Source: Pseudomonas viridiflava
Lineage (GTDB): Bacteria > Pseudomonadota > Gammaproteobacteria > Pseudomonadales > Pseudomonadaceae
Assembly (NCBI GenBank): GCA_900596015.1
Contig: UVIF01000023.1
Location: forward strand, 248,001-312,000
DNA length: 64,000 nt
Direction of reading: 5' to 3'
Shown here: piece by piece, positions 1 to 9,299 of the stretch
How positions within the stretch are numbered: position 1 is the first letter of the stretch
How the letters are laid out: the number at the start of each line of letters is the position of its first letter
The notes under the pieces: generated by a model
The model's input: the letters and a program-made list of their open reading frames with translations, nothing else
What the model was told of the DNA's origin: nothing
The model's database searches: none
Position numbers and translations under genes: made by a program

Positions 1-1435
1 GCACCTGTTCATGCATCAGTTGCTGCGCGGTGCCGTACAAGGCTGCGCGCTTGACCGGATCGTCGGTGCCTCGCGCAGCCGCTACGGCGGCGTCGAACTC
101 GCTGTTGTTCCAGCGGGTTTCGTTCCAGGCGGCGTCCGAGGTATACAACAGCGAGAACACCGCGTCGGCCGAGGGCTGCATGTTGTAGAAGCCGACGTAG
201 AAGTTGCCCTTCTTCCAGACCTGGTCGAGGTAGGTGCTGTTGGCCATGGTCTCGACCTTGATATTGAAACCGGCCGGCTTGGCCATCTCCCGCACGGCAA
301 TGCCCAGCTGAGTGCGTGTGGACGGCTTGTCGGACGCGACCAAAGTGATGTCCAAGCCGTCGGGATAGCCCGCATCGGCCAACAGCTGTCGTGCTTTGGC
401 CAGGTCCGCTTCACGCAGCACGATGTCGGCGTGATAGCGGTAGGCGGCGTTGAGCGGCGTATCGTTGCCCGGCGTACCGAAGCCTTCGGCAACGAAATCC
501 ACCAAGGCAGCGCGGTCGACGCAAAGCGCCAACGCCTGGCGCACACGCACGTCATTGAACGGCTTCTGGTCGCAGGCCATGTTGATGTTGAGGAACTGCC
601 CGGAAGGTGCGCGCAAGCCGGTCACGCCGCTGGCCTGGCTGAGGCGGCTGAACTCGGTGGCTTGGGCCGACAGCATCAGGTCGATGTCGCCGGACATCAG
701 CGCCGAGCTTTCAGCGGTGGGGTCGGGATAGACACGGATCTCGACGCGGTCCAGGTACGGCCGTTCCGGGTCGTGGAATCGCTCGTTACGCGTTACCACC
801 ACCAAGCGCTCCGGCTCGAACGACACCAGCTTGAACGGCCCCGTGCCCACTGCCTCACGGGTCAAACGGCCGAGATCGCCCTGGACGATCGTTGCGGGCA
901 CGATCTTGGCATCCGGGTAAGCCAGGCTGATAGGCAGGTCGGCGTAGGGCATGGTGGTGGTCAGCTTGACGCGCAGCTCGTCGATCGCTTCCACGGCCTT
1001 GATCGGGCCAATGTTGCGCAGCCCGGGTGATGCGGTCTTGGGGTCCAGGATCGCCCGCAGGCTGGCGACCACGTCCTTGGCGGTGCAGGGGCTGCCATCA
1101 TGGAAAAGCAGGTTGTCACGGAGGCTGAAGGTCCACTCGGTCAGTGCTTCATTGTGACTCCAGGAGGCGGCAAGATCAGGCTCTGCCTGCATGTCCTGAC
1201 TCAGGCGGGTGAGCCCGTTGTAGAGCAACTCGCTGAGCAGGTACTCAGGATTGACCCGGGCCAGCAGCGGATTGAGCATGCCCACCGCCTGGTCGACGCT
1301 GATGCGCAGGGTACCGCCCTTACGCGCGGCGCCGGCGGCCCACAACGTACTGGAAAACGGCAGCATGGCAGCGCCTGTGACGATGGCAGTGGTTGCAAGA
1401 AAGCGGCGACGGTTGAGCCGGAAAACGGTAGTCAT
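1..1435 (-). CDS. ABC transporter substrate-binding protein, peptide/opine type (SBP family 5), C-terminus off the left edge
   Basis: This is a periplasmic solute-binding protein of the DppA/OppA class. It would capture a peptide or opine-like compound for an ABC importer whose other subunits probably lie beyond the left edge. The start at 1435 is followed by a twin-arginine type leader (NRRRFLATTAIVTGAAM). After it come features typical of the family: KGGTLRIS at the mature N-terminus, then LLYNGLTRL, LASSW and FHDGSPCTAKDVVAS. About 478 codons are present, so only a short C-terminal part is missing. It lies 93 bp downstream of the M20 peptidase gene on the same strand, so the two are probably one transcript that couples uptake to hydrolysis. 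The ligand cannot be read from the sequence. Confidence 0.9.
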   Translation of the reverse strand, partial: MTTVFRLNRRRFLATTAIVTGAAMLPFSSTLWAAGAARKGGTLRISVDQAVGMLNPLLARVNPEYLLSELLYNGLTRLSQDMQAEPDLAASWSHNEALTEWTFSLRDNLLFHDGSPCTAKDVVASLRAILDPKTASPGLRNIGPIKAVEAIDELRVKLTTTMPYADLPISLAYPDAKIVPATIVQGDLGRLTREAVGTGPFKLVSFEPERLVVVTRNERFHDPERPYLDRVEIRVYPDPTAESSALMSGDIDLMLSAQATEFSRLSQASGVTGLRAPSGQFLNINMACDQKPFNDVRVRQALALCVDRAALVDFVAEGFGTPGNDTPLNAAYRYHADIVLREADLAKARQLLADAGYPDGLDITLVASDKPSTRTQLGIAVREMAKPAGFNIKVETMANSTYLDQVWKKGNFYVGFYNMQPSADAVFSLLYTSDAAWNETRWNNSEFDAAVAAARGTDDPVKRAALYGTAQQLMHEQV

Positions 1436-1528
1436 GGCGATACTTCACTTAGCAAAGAGGTATTGGGGCAGCTAGGTAAAAAGTGCCGATGACCGATCTT
1501 GATGCCAGTCTACGGTGGTCGCTGAGGG

Positions 1529-2821
1529 TCAGCCGGTGGCAGGGGCTACGGGTGCAGCTGCGGTGAAATCGGCGGCCAGGTAGACCAGAATCGATTTTGC
1601 CAGGGCGACCAGATCGTCGCGGGTGGTGTACTCGTCGCTGGCATGGATGCGACTGTGCGGACGAATCAGGCCGCCCAACAGAATTTCCTGGATACCTGCC
1701 TGTTGTACCCAACCCATGTCTGAACTGCTGCTGGAGCCATAGCACTGAAACTGCTCAGCGGTGAAGCCGAATCCCACGCCCAGGGCAGCCTGCCAGCGCG
1801 GCCAGTGCGGCCCGGTAGGATCGGCGACCGGAGCAAGATGGCCGATCACTTCGGTTTCCACCGCCAAGGCCAGGCTCTCGGCCATGGCGGCATTCACGCA
1901 GCCTTGCAGCTCGGCCATGACCTCGTCGAAGGGCTCTTCGGGTGCATAGCGGCGGTTGACCAAAACCTCGAACTGGGCCGGAACGGTCGAGCCCTTGCTG
2001 CCGCCATGGGCGGCCGCCAAGGTCATGCGCGAAATCAACGGCGCGCCGTTGTAATGCGGCGGCGCCGGCATTGGCCAGGCGCGTTTTTCCACGTCCAGCT
2101 TGAGCGCGTGCAATCCATTGAGCAGGGGCAGGCTCTGCTCGATGGCATTGATTGCGTCAACCGGCTCACCGGAGTGCGAAGAACGGCCCTTGACCGTGAT
2201 CTTCACGTCGACGCTGCCAAAGCAACCAGCCCAGATCCGCGGGGCCGCGCCGCCGTTGAAACTCAGGATATGGCCCTCGATCAACTGCTGTTCGGCCAAA
2301 TAGCGGATACCAGGGTACAGACCGCCTTCTTCGTCGGTGCACAGCAATAGGGAAGGGCAGTAACGCAGCGGCAAATTGAAGCGTACCGCCGCCCGTAACG
2401 CGCTCAGCGTTGCGGCAATGCTGCCTTTCATGTCAGCCGTGCCGCGCCCGATCAGTTTTCCGGCGGCTTCGGTGAGCTGCAGAGGAAGGTGGTTCCAGCC
2501 GTCACCCGCCGGCACTGTGTCGACATGGAAATACAGGCTGCAGACCTCCTGGTCACCGGGGTGCCGGGCGATCAGGTTGATGCGCTCGCCAAAGGCCTCG
2601 CCACTACGGGTCTGCCACAGCGCCTCAGGCACCGAAACTCGTGTGGACTGCAGGCCGAGCGGGGCAGTCAGGGTTTCCATCAGGTCGGCAAAAGCGCCAT
2701 AGCCTGCCCCTGGCGGGAAGCTTGTATCGACCGCGATCATGCGTTGCAGATCGTCGATCAGCCCATCATGATCCGCATCGATCGATTCGAGTGCTTGCCT
2801 CAGCGGCGCATTCATCGTCAT
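1529..2821 (-). CDS. M20 family metallopeptidase (ArgE/DapE/carboxypeptidase G2-like)
   Basis: This is a cytoplasmic zinc-dependent amidohydrolase or peptidase that removes an acyl or aminoacyl group from a small substrate. The metal-binding landmarks are present in order: YFHVDTVP (His and Asp ligands), GRGTADMKG (bridging Asp), CTDEEGG (Glu-Glu pair with the general base) and, near the end, RPHSRIHASDE. The start at 2821 is chosen over an upstream in-frame ATG because GTGAGG lies 8 bases before it and the upstream extension runs into the divergent promoter. That gives about 430 aa, normal for the family. Its neighbours are a binding protein downstream and a divergent GntR regulator, which suggests a catabolic unit for an N-acyl or peptide compound. 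The substrate is unknown. Confidence 0.92.
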   Translation of the reverse strand: MTMNAPLRQALESIDADHDGLIDDLQRMIAVDTSFPPGAGYGAFADLMETLTAPLGLQSTRVSVPEALWQTRSGEAFGERINLIARHPGDQEVCSLYFHVDTVPAGDGWNHLPLQLTEAAGKLIGRGTADMKGSIAATLSALRAAVRFNLPLRYCPSLLLCTDEEGGLYPGIRYLAEQQLIEGHILSFNGGAAPRIWAGCFGSVDVKITVKGRSSHSGEPVDAINAIEQSLPLLNGLHALKLDVEKRAWPMPAPPHYNGAPLISRMTLAAAHGGSKGSTVPAQFEVLVNRRYAPEEPFDEVMAELQGCVNAAMAESLALAVETEVIGHLAPVADPTGPHWPRWQAALGVGFGFTAEQFQCYGSSSSSDMGWVQQAGIQEILLGGLIRPHSRIHASDEYTTRDDLVALAKSILVYLAADFTAAAPVAPATG

Positions 2822-2840
2822 TTTTGGCCTCACCGTATTT

Positions 2841-2855
2841 CTATATAGTTTATAG
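2841..2855. promoter_or_regulatory. Inverted repeat CTATA-N5-TATAG, candidate GntR operator
   Basis: This AT-rich inverted repeat lies in the 69-bp gap between the divergent M20 peptidase and GntR genes and overlaps the likely promoters of both. HutC-type GntR proteins commonly bind such short palindromes next to their own gene. The assignment rests on position and symmetry only. Confidence 0.45.
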
Positions 2856-2890
2856 TTAATCACCCAAGCATGGTCCGTCAAGGAAAAACG

Positions 2891-3661
2891 ATGAACAACA
2901 GCACTGCACCGGCCGCCGACCCCAGCTTTGCCCGTCTGAGCGAGCAGGACAGCGCGCCTCTTTATGAAGTGGTAAAGCGCCGCGTGTCTGAGGCGATCTT
3001 GCTAGGGGAGTGGGCCAGTGGCACGGTGATTCCCAGCGAGAACGCACTGGCAGCAGACTTCGGCGTGTCGGTGGGTACCGTGCGCCGGGCGCTGGCCGAA
3101 TTGGTGACAGAAGGCATGCTCATGCGCCGCCGCAAGACCGGCACGGTGGTCACCGGCTGGGCGCCGCTGCATAACCTGCGCTATTTCTTCCAGTACTTTC
3201 GTCTGCACAATAAGGAAGGCGCTCTGCTGAAATCGAACACGTCCTTGCTGGACTATCAGCTCGGCGAAGCTACGGCGCAGGAGGCAGACAAACTGATGAT
3301 CGATCCTGCAAGCCCTGTCTACCGTTTGCATCGCTTGCGCACCATCGGTGGGGTGGCCGCCATGCATGAGCAGTTCACAGTGGTGGCGAGCAAAGTGCCG
3401 AACTTTCCGGGGCCGGACGCTTTTCCGGAACTGCTGTATCGCCACTTGCTCGAGCACTATGGAATACGAGTGGCAGCGGTGCGCGAGCAACTCACTGCTG
3501 GCCTGGCGACGGAAGAGGACTGCCAGCTGTTGAAGCTGACCGCGCCCCATGCGGTGATGATTATCGATGCCGTCTCTTTCGACCAGACAGCGACACCGGT
3601 GATGATGACCCACCAGCGGGTGAGCACCGAGCACTTCATGTATGTGAACGAGATTCGATGA
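2891..3661 (+). CDS. GntR family transcriptional regulator, HutC/FarR type
   Basis: This is a ligand-responsive DNA-binding regulator. The N-terminal winged helix-turn-helix (about residues 15-85) shows PLYEVVKRRV, IPSENALAADFGVSVGTVRRAL and a wing around KTGTVV. The rest is a UTRA-type ligand domain with characteristic strings such as VYRLHRLR and MHEQFTV. The start at 2891 is preceded by AAGGA at the right spacing. An in-frame GTG 21 bases upstream is less likely. The gene is divergent from the M20 peptidase and probably represses that gene and the binding-protein gene until an inducer appears. Its length of 256 aa is normal for the subfamily. Confidence 0.93.
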   Translation: MNNSTAPAADPSFARLSEQDSAPLYEVVKRRVSEAILLGEWASGTVIPSENALAADFGVSVGTVRRALAELVTEGMLMRRRKTGTVVTGWAPLHNLRYFFQYFRLHNKEGALLKSNTSLLDYQLGEATAQEADKLMIDPASPVYRLHRLRTIGGVAAMHEQFTVVASKVPNFPGPDAFPELLYRHLLEHYGIRVAAVREQLTAGLATEEDCQLLKLTAPHAVMIIDAVSFDQTATPVMMTHQRVSTEHFMYVNEIR

Positions 3662-3823
3662 GAGCTGGGCTCGTTGGGGAAACGCGTCTGGTTCTACTCG
3701 ACTACGGCCAGGGCGACCTCAATCTTCGCTTTGCAGCGTGGTTTATGATAGTGATTGACGAAATCACCCTGGGTATTGGTGCGATAGATGCCCGAGAAAT
3801 CCACCATCCGGACGTGTCGATCA

Positions 3824-6283
3824 ATGCGCATGATGCTCACTTCAGCGTTGTATAACGCCCTTGGCTGCTGGGCAATGCTGGTATTTCTAGGCTTTGCAGG
3901 GTTTGCCAACGCCGATAATCCACGAAGTGGATCTACAACGCCTAACCTGTCCCCAACCAATGGTCTGCCCATCGCGCTGACGGACATTCTTGAACGGGCC
4001 GACGAAGATCAACAACGCGTGGACAGTGTAAAGCGACTACTCGCCGCGCCGGATCCAGTCGATTACTTGGGCACCCAGCTCGACAACATTGCCTTTCCGG
4101 TCACGGCGAAGCAGCAGACGGCCCATAGCGTCGTGTTCGGTGAGCTGCCAGCCATGCGCATCCAAAGCCTGGCCAGGCACTGGGAGTTCGACGTCCGCCG
4201 CCTGGAACGGTGGAACGCACAAGCGCGCAGAGCGTTCAGCCCTTACTCCGACAGCGCCCTGCAGTTGGCTCAGCGCCGCGCCGTGTGGGCCTCGACGCAA
4301 GAGGCGAGCGTGCTCGACGGGCTACCTGTGGTTGTGTCCGCGCGCATCGACAGCATGCTGGCACAGATTGATGCGAGCCAAACAGCCCTGGGCGCCGAGC
4401 TTGCCCGGCAGTTTGCGCTGATGCAGCGCGCAAGCGAGCTTAATGCCAGTATCGAAGCAGGGACTCGCGAGGTAGCTTCGGCGCTGGATGACCTTGACCG
4501 TCGGTTGCTCCGTATCGATGTGGCCCCGCTTTGGCAGGGCCTTGGGTCGAGCATGGATCAAGCTTCGACCTGGGACGCCATGTGGCGGGGACTCGAGATA
4601 GAAGGGCAGTTCGCTCGCGACTACAACTCGGCAGGCACCCGTAACCAGCTGGCGCTCACGTTGATTCAACTACTGCTGCTACCCCTGATTCTATGGTTGG
4701 TGGTGCGCAGCCGACGCACAAGACAGCAACAGGCAGAACCGGAAAAACCGACGCGTGCCCTGCGCCGTCCTTTCTCGGCCTGGCTGCTGTTGTGCATGCT
4801 GGCCGTACTGGTGCTGGAGCCAGATGCTCCGCTTCTGGTCCAGGAGGTCGCTCTGCTGGTGGCACTGGTACCTGTACTGCGTTTGCTACCCAGTGGAGCG
4901 TTACGTGCACTTGGCGTGTGGCCCTACATTGCAATTGCCATGTATGGGCTGGATCGCCTCGGTATCCTGGCAGTCGACAATGGCGGGATTTACCGGCTCT
5001 ACCTTCTGGCGATGAACAGCTTGGCCCTGGTACTGACCCTCTGGCTACTGTGCCGCGCGATGCCTGCCCTCAAGCGTCCTGACAATCGGCTGCAGCGAAT
5101 CATGCGTCCGGTCGGATGGGTTGCTGCAGCCCTATTGTCTGTAGCGCTAGTCGCGAACATCGTGGGCAATACCTCTTTGGCCGAAACGCTGACCAGTGGC
5201 GTAACCGACAGTGGCTACATGGCGCTGTTGCTCTATGCAGGCATTGGCGCCTGTGTGGGGCTGTTCCAGGCGTTGCTGGGGCAGCCGGAAATTGCCAATC
5301 GAAATTTCGTCCGGCATCAGGAAAAGGCATTGCAATCGGGTTTCACTCGTCTGCTGATGTTCGGCGCCGCCATCGGCTGGCTTCTTTACAGTATGGATCG
5401 CTTTCGCGTTTTGCGGCCGCTCTATAGCGCAACTCACGCAGTCATGGAGTTTGGGATCGATGTCGGCGAGGTGTCGATAAACATAGGCCATCTGCTGGTG
5501 TTCGTTTTCTCGGCCTGGATCGCTTTCTGGGCGGCTCGCACGGTCAGGCGTCTGCTTCGCGCCGAGCTGCCCAGCCATGGCAGCTTGCCGCGGGGTGTCG
5601 GTAACAGCATCGCGTCGCTCAGTTATTACGGCGTTCTGCTACTCGGCTTGCTGGTTGCACTTTCTGCGGCTGGGTTCAAAGTCAGCCAGCTGACACTCAT
5701 ATTCGGCGCGCTCGGCGTGGGCATAGGGTTCGGGCTGCAGAATGTGGTGAACAATTTCGTCTCTGGCCTGGTATTGATGTTCGAGCGTCCGATACAACCT
5801 GGCGATCTGGTCGATGCTGCTGGGACTTCAGGCACGGTGCGCGAGATAGGCTTGCGCGCAACCATCCTGCGCACATCGGATGGCGCCGACGTGGTGGTAC
5901 CCAATGGCTTGTTGCTCAATGGCAACCTCACCAACTGGACCCTGTTCGACAGAAGTCGACGTATCGAAATCCCCATAGGCGTGGCCTGCGGCGCAGACCC
6001 TGGCAAAGTGATCACCTTATTGAACGCTGTCTTGGAAGAAACACCAGGTCTGGCCGAGCAGCCTGCCCCTGTCGTTTTATTGGTTGGGTACGGGGAGGGC
6101 GCCTTGAACTTCACGGTCAGTGCATGGACTCAGGATCTGAGCAGTTGGGCAAGGCTGCGTGGTGAGATACTGAGCCGTGTGCTGGCAACGCTTGAGCAGG
6201 CCGGGATCTCGGTGCCCTACAAGCGGGTCGACGTGAATCTGCTAGAGACGGGAAAACAAACCACGCTTAGCTCATCGTCTTGA
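3824..6283 (+). CDS. MscS-family mechanosensitive channel, large multi-TM type
   Basis: This is an inner-membrane channel of the MscS superfamily, expected to relieve osmotic downshock. It opens with a signal sequence ending near GFANA, followed by about 250 residues of periplasmic domain. A series of hydrophobic helices follows (roughly residues 275-600). The hallmark pore and beta domain is then seen: GALGVGIGFGLQNVVNNF, FERPIQPGDLV and VVVPNGLLLNGNLTNW. With about 819 residues it resembles the large MscK/DUF3772-like members rather than the 286-aa MscS. The start is uncertain: 3824 gives a clean signal peptide, while an in-frame ATG at 3788 adds 12 residues. Neither has a strong ribosome site. 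It appears monocistronic. A second large paralogue lies at 55575-57983. Confidence 0.9.
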   Translation: MRMMLTSALYNALGCWAMLVFLGFAGFANADNPRSGSTTPNLSPTNGLPIALTDILERADEDQQRVDSVKRLLAAPDPVDYLGTQLDNIAFPVTAKQQTAHSVVFGELPAMRIQSLARHWEFDVRRLERWNAQARRAFSPYSDSALQLAQRRAVWASTQEASVLDGLPVVVSARIDSMLAQIDASQTALGAELARQFALMQRASELNASIEAGTREVASALDDLDRRLLRIDVAPLWQGLGSSMDQASTWDAMWRGLEIEGQFARDYNSAGTRNQLALTLIQLLLLPLILWLVVRSRRTRQQQAEPEKPTRALRRPFSAWLLLCMLAVLVLEPDAPLLVQEVALLVALVPVLRLLPSGALRALGVWPYIAIAMYGLDRLGILAVDNGGIYRLYLLAMNSLALVLTLWLLCRAMPALKRPDNRLQRIMRPVGWVAAALLSVALVANIVGNTSLAETLTSGVTDSGYMALLLYAGIGACVGLFQALLGQPEIANRNFVRHQEKALQSGFTRLLMFGAAIGWLLYSMDRFRVLRPLYSATHAVMEFGIDVGEVSINIGHLLVFVFSAWIAFWAARTVRRLLRAELPSHGSLPRGVGNSIASLSYYGVLLLGLLVALSAAGFKVSQLTLIFGALGVGIGFGLQNVVNNFVSGLVLMFERPIQPGDLVDAAGTSGTVREIGLRATILRTSDGADVVVPNGLLLNGNLTNWTLFDRSRRIEIPIGVACGADPGKVITLLNAVLEETPGLAEQPAPVVLLVGYGEGALNFTVSAWTQDLSSWARLRGEILSRVLATLEQAGISVPYKRVDVNLLETGKQTTLSSSS

Positions 6284-6405
6284 ACGGCCACAACGGGCAG
6301 GGATGCCGAGTCCCCTTGACGAACGTGCAGCGCGGGCAGTGTCCGTTGCTCGGCAGTGGTGCGCTGGTAAAGGTAAGAACTCTCTGGCTGTCTGATTCAA
6401 CACAC

Positions 6406-6447
6406 CACGCTAACTCTACTAAATGACTATTTAGTAGAGTTAGCGTG
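6406..6447. repeat. Perfect 18-bp inverted repeat with 6-nt loop
   Basis: The left arm (6406-6423, CACGCTAACTCTACTAAA) and right arm (6430-6447) are exact reverse complements separated by TGACTA. The arms are AT-rich and are followed by GTTTTAG. The repeat lies 123 bp past the stop of the MscS gene and could be its terminator, but the stem is longer and more AT-rich than usual. A protein-binding palindrome or a relic of an inserted element is also possible. Confidence 0.9.
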
Positions 6448-7127
6448 TTTTAGCCGATTTTAGCATCGCGATAGGGGTGGTTTTATGCGGTTACACTCGG
6501 GTCTATTCATATCGCTAACGCCGACTGGCTGATCCATGCCAAGCCGGTAGTATTCAGGCGGGTAGCCAGACAAGCGGCCGAATCAGAAAACCGCCCAGTC
6601 TCTCGGCGTAAAATTTCAGCTGGCCTGACCAGCACTGTTGGTTGAGGGTTGTTTGTGTTGTATGGAACGAACAGTCCTCAACGTTCGTCAGCTGGCTGAT
6701 CGACGCATTGGGCTCGTGTTGTGAGCGATTGCGCATGGCTCAGGCTCATCCGGTTCAGGTGTCTGACAATGCATCCTGTAGCCTGGCGGGCATCGCTGGA
6801 CGAAGCTGAACAGACGGTGCGTAGTATGAAGGCCTGCATGTCCCGGAGGACAGACGATGCTTCAGATCGCGCATGACAAGCTGGTTGATTACCACGCGAG
6901 GCATGGATTGATCTGCAGATATGTATTGTGAGTGTGGGCATAGAACGCTTGCACAGTTGAAAAAGCCTTCAGGCAACCAGGAAGGTTCAGCCCAACAGCG
7001 TTTAGTGAGCGTAGTTTCCGCAAGCCAAGGAATGGACGTAGCTGGACTGCACGAATGTCGGGTTCATGGCAAAAGCCGATCCATGGCTTGCAGAGCCAAC
7101 CCTGCTGTCGAGACTGCAGCATACAAC

Positions 7128-7155
7128 ATTACGCATAATGTATATTATGTTAAAT
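7128..7155 (+). other. dif: dif site, XerC/XerD chromosome dimer resolution site
   Basis: The 28-bp site has the XerC arm at 7128-7138 (ending CGCATAA), the central hexamer TGTATA at 7139-7144 and the XerD arm TTATGTTAAAT at 7145-7155. Compared from memory with E. coli dif, only positions 1, 2 and 4 of the outer XerC arm differ, so 25 of 28 match. Outer XerC positions are the variable part of gammaproteobacterial dif sites. It lies in gene-poor DNA. GGGNAGGG octamers on the + strand at 2350, 6092 and 6295 point towards it from the left. CCCTNCCC octamers at 18922, 23087, 31767, 37150, 39796, 43189, 44427 and 55636 point towards it from the right. I found two exceptions (34333 and 47016). In E. 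coli such octamers (KOPS) steer FtsK to dif, so the polarity supports a chromosomal dif rather than a chance match or a mobile Xer target. Confidence 0.9.
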
Positions 7156-7911
7156 CCAATAAGTATAGGCATTCTATGAGGAACCGGCTTACCGTTCAGC
7201 GCCCACTTGTCATGAGTCTCCACGATGAATCCCCCATGACGTTTTTAGGCCCTCTGCACTGCCCCGGCTGACCTGGCAGCCATGACTTGGTTACTTGGCT
7301 AACCCAGCAGACCCGGTTGCTCAGTTCCCGCTTACCTCAAGCGGTCAACGTGTTCGTATAGGACTTGTAATCCATGTCTGAGCCCACAGTTCCTTATCCT
7401 CTGTTCCCACCCTTGGGTTTACTCAACGACCATGCCCAAGTTGAGCGGCCCATAAACCTGGACGGTCGGCGCCGCTTGGAGTCAGTTCCCGAGCATCTGA
7501 ATGCGCTCAAAGGCTGGCAAGCTGGGATCCGCTATGGCGTCCGATCATCCGACAGACCGTCTCTGGCGATGATCCAGGTCTGAGGTCATAACGCCATCGG
7601 ATTTGATGCGCGGCGTCAATGCTTATGGCTACGGCAGCCTCATCGAAAAGTTCAGCGAGTTTACCGCCAGCATGTTACAAAACCTCCGCGCTAGGCCTGC
7701 ATCGGCTCGGATGCACTGGAAAGTTTCGAACAAGCTTGACCCCAGTGCTTCATTGACATTTGCCGAGCTGCGTGAACCGGCAAAGCGCTCAGGACTCATT
7801 CCCAAGAGCTTCGTCTCGCAGGATGTCGGGTCTAACGACAAGTTTGGCCAGTCTGGCGCCCTCCTCTACGTCGGCTGATGGATCAATGAGGCATCAGTTT
7901 GCCTTTGGAAA

Positions 7912-8102
7912 GTGCGCCAGCAACCCAAGCGCGCACCGCTACCACCGCAGTTTCCTCGCACGCTGATCCATCACGAACCAGACAACAGCCACTGCCAGTG
8001 CGGCTGTGCTCTCAAGCGCATCAGCGAAGATGCCAGTGAAAAACTCGACTACACGCCCGGCGTGGTCACCGTCGAGCGTCACTTCCATGCGGAAATTTGC
8101 GG
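7912..8102 (+). pseudogene. IS66 family transposase (TnpC) remnant
   Basis: About 60 residues in one frame match the zinc-binding and linker region of IS66 TnpC: LPPQFPRTLIHHEPD, CQCGCALKRI, EKLDYTPGV and TVERHF. The usual flanking coiled coil, DDE catalytic core and tnpA/tnpB partners are absent. Similarity stops at about 8090, just before the 3' end of the opposite-strand oxidoreductase gene. This is therefore a decayed fragment of an insertion sequence that once lay less than 1 kb from dif. No terminal inverted repeats could be recognised. Confidence 0.85.
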
Positions 8103-8124
8103 CATAACTCCAAGTAGCCTAATG

Positions 8125-9135
8125 CTACGCGATTTTGATTACTACCTTACCAAAGGCGCCGCTGGCCAAATGTTCGTACGCTTCGCGTGCTTGATCGAAT
8201 GGATACACGTGATCGATTACCGGGCGAATCTTGTGCTCATTCAAGAATTCGTTCATTCGGTCAAATGACGAGCGTGGAGCAACGGCTATGCCGCGAATCG
8301 TTGTTTGCCGGAAAATCATAGGCATCAGGTTCAGGGCAGAGGTTTGGCCTGTCAGAAAGCCGATCTGTGCGATACGTCCACCTACCTTTGTTGCAGCAAT
8401 CGATTGATTGATGCCGTCACCGCCTGCCACATCCAGCAGCAGATCAACTCCCTTGCCGTCGGTGAGCTTCAGAACTTCCTCTGCCCATTCAGGGGTAGTG
8501 CGATAATTCACACCAGCAATAGCGCCCAGTTTTTTTACAGCTTCCAGATTGTCATCACGGCTGGAGGTGACGATAACCTTGGCTCCCAAAGCCGTAGCAA
8601 TTTGTGCTGCAAAAACAGAAACACCTCCAGATCCCTGAACCAAAACGGTTTGGCCGGCCTCGATCTGGCCATAATCGACGAGCGCATACCACGCCGTCAG
8701 AGCGGCAATTGGAAGGGTCGCTGCTTCCTCATCTGACATGTTGTCGGGGGCACCTACCGCGCTGTCTTCATGGATGATCATGTATTCCGCCAGACCACCA
8801 GGCAATGGCGAGCCAAAGCAGTAGTTAGGCTCATCTGGCCCAGGCATGCCGTCCAACCAACGTGAGTAGAGGTGTGAGTTGACCCGATCTCCGATAGCGA
8901 AGCGGCTGACACCATCACCAACTGCCACGACAGTCCCCGCTGCATCGCTGACTGGGATCAGTGGCTTGGGCACCATGTGAGGTTCATAGATGCCGTCAAC
9001 GACGGCCTTGTCCCGGAAATTGAGTGATACAGCGCCTACTTTAACCAGCAGTTCACCAGCTTGGGGCACGGGGGTTTCCGTTTCGCCCTGTACCAGATTA
9101 TCCAAGCCGAAATCTTTCAGAAGCCACGCTTTCAT
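8125..9135 (-). CDS. Zinc-independent MDR-family NAD(P)-dependent alcohol dehydrogenase / quinone oxidoreductase
   Basis: This is a cytoplasmic medium-chain dehydrogenase/reductase. The GroES-like N-terminal half shows NFRDKAVVDGIY, PVSDAAGTVVAVGDGV and IGDRV. The cofactor half has the Rossmann signature VLVQGSGGVSVFAAQIA and then VTSSRDDNLEAVKKLGA. The four-cysteine structural zinc loop is missing, which places it with the zinc-free quinone-oxidoreductase-like members. Its length of 336 aa is typical. It is divergent from a LysR regulator with a 164-bp gap, the classic arrangement for LysR control. The substrate is unknown. Third codon positions look less GC-rich than in the core genes of this window, which fits acquired DNA. 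Confidence 0.9.
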   Translation of the reverse strand: MKAWLLKDFGLDNLVQGETETPVPQAGELLVKVGAVSLNFRDKAVVDGIYEPHMVPKPLIPVSDAAGTVVAVGDGVSRFAIGDRVNSHLYSRWLDGMPGPDEPNYCFGSPLPGGLAEYMIIHEDSAVGAPDNMSDEEAATLPIAALTAWYALVDYGQIEAGQTVLVQGSGGVSVFAAQIATALGAKVIVTSSRDDNLEAVKKLGAIAGVNYRTTPEWAEEVLKLTDGKGVDLLLDVAGGDGINQSIAATKVGGRIAQIGFLTGQTSALNLMPMIFRQTTIRGIAVAPRSSFDRMNEFLNEHKIRPVIDHVYPFDQAREAYEHLASGAFGKVVIKIA

Positions 9136-9299
9136 TTTTTGTCTCCAACAATTTTGAATGTGCAGGTGAGGAAAGCTCCTCCCTTACGCTGACGACATTG
9201 TTGAGATTTCCCGGCTATAGATAAATGTGCAGAAACGAACAGGATCGTTATCCTGATCAGCAACAATCACCCAGTTAACAGGTTCCCGAGAAGAGACTT

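Larger units (their letters stand above)
6284..7911. other. Gene-poor stretch of about 1.6 kb at the presumed replication terminus
   Basis: I see no convincing gene here. Several frames of 60-116 codons exist on both strands, but none has a ribosome site, a recognisable domain or the GC-rich third positions of the neighbours. Local base composition is more AT-rich than the flanks. The stretch holds a perfect 18-bp inverted repeat (6406-6447) and the dif-like site (7128-7155), and it ends in an IS66 remnant. It is best read as terminus DNA with decayed insertions. Confidence 0.6.

Noticed and set aside
6921..7271. 116-codon plus-strand frame covering the dif region
   Set aside because: No ribosome site or domain, AT-rich, and it runs straight through dif; most likely non-coding.
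7672..7682. Ter-like string near dif (reverse strand GTTTTGTAACA)
   Set aside because: Only part of the Ter core matches, and the critical TGTTG is not kept.
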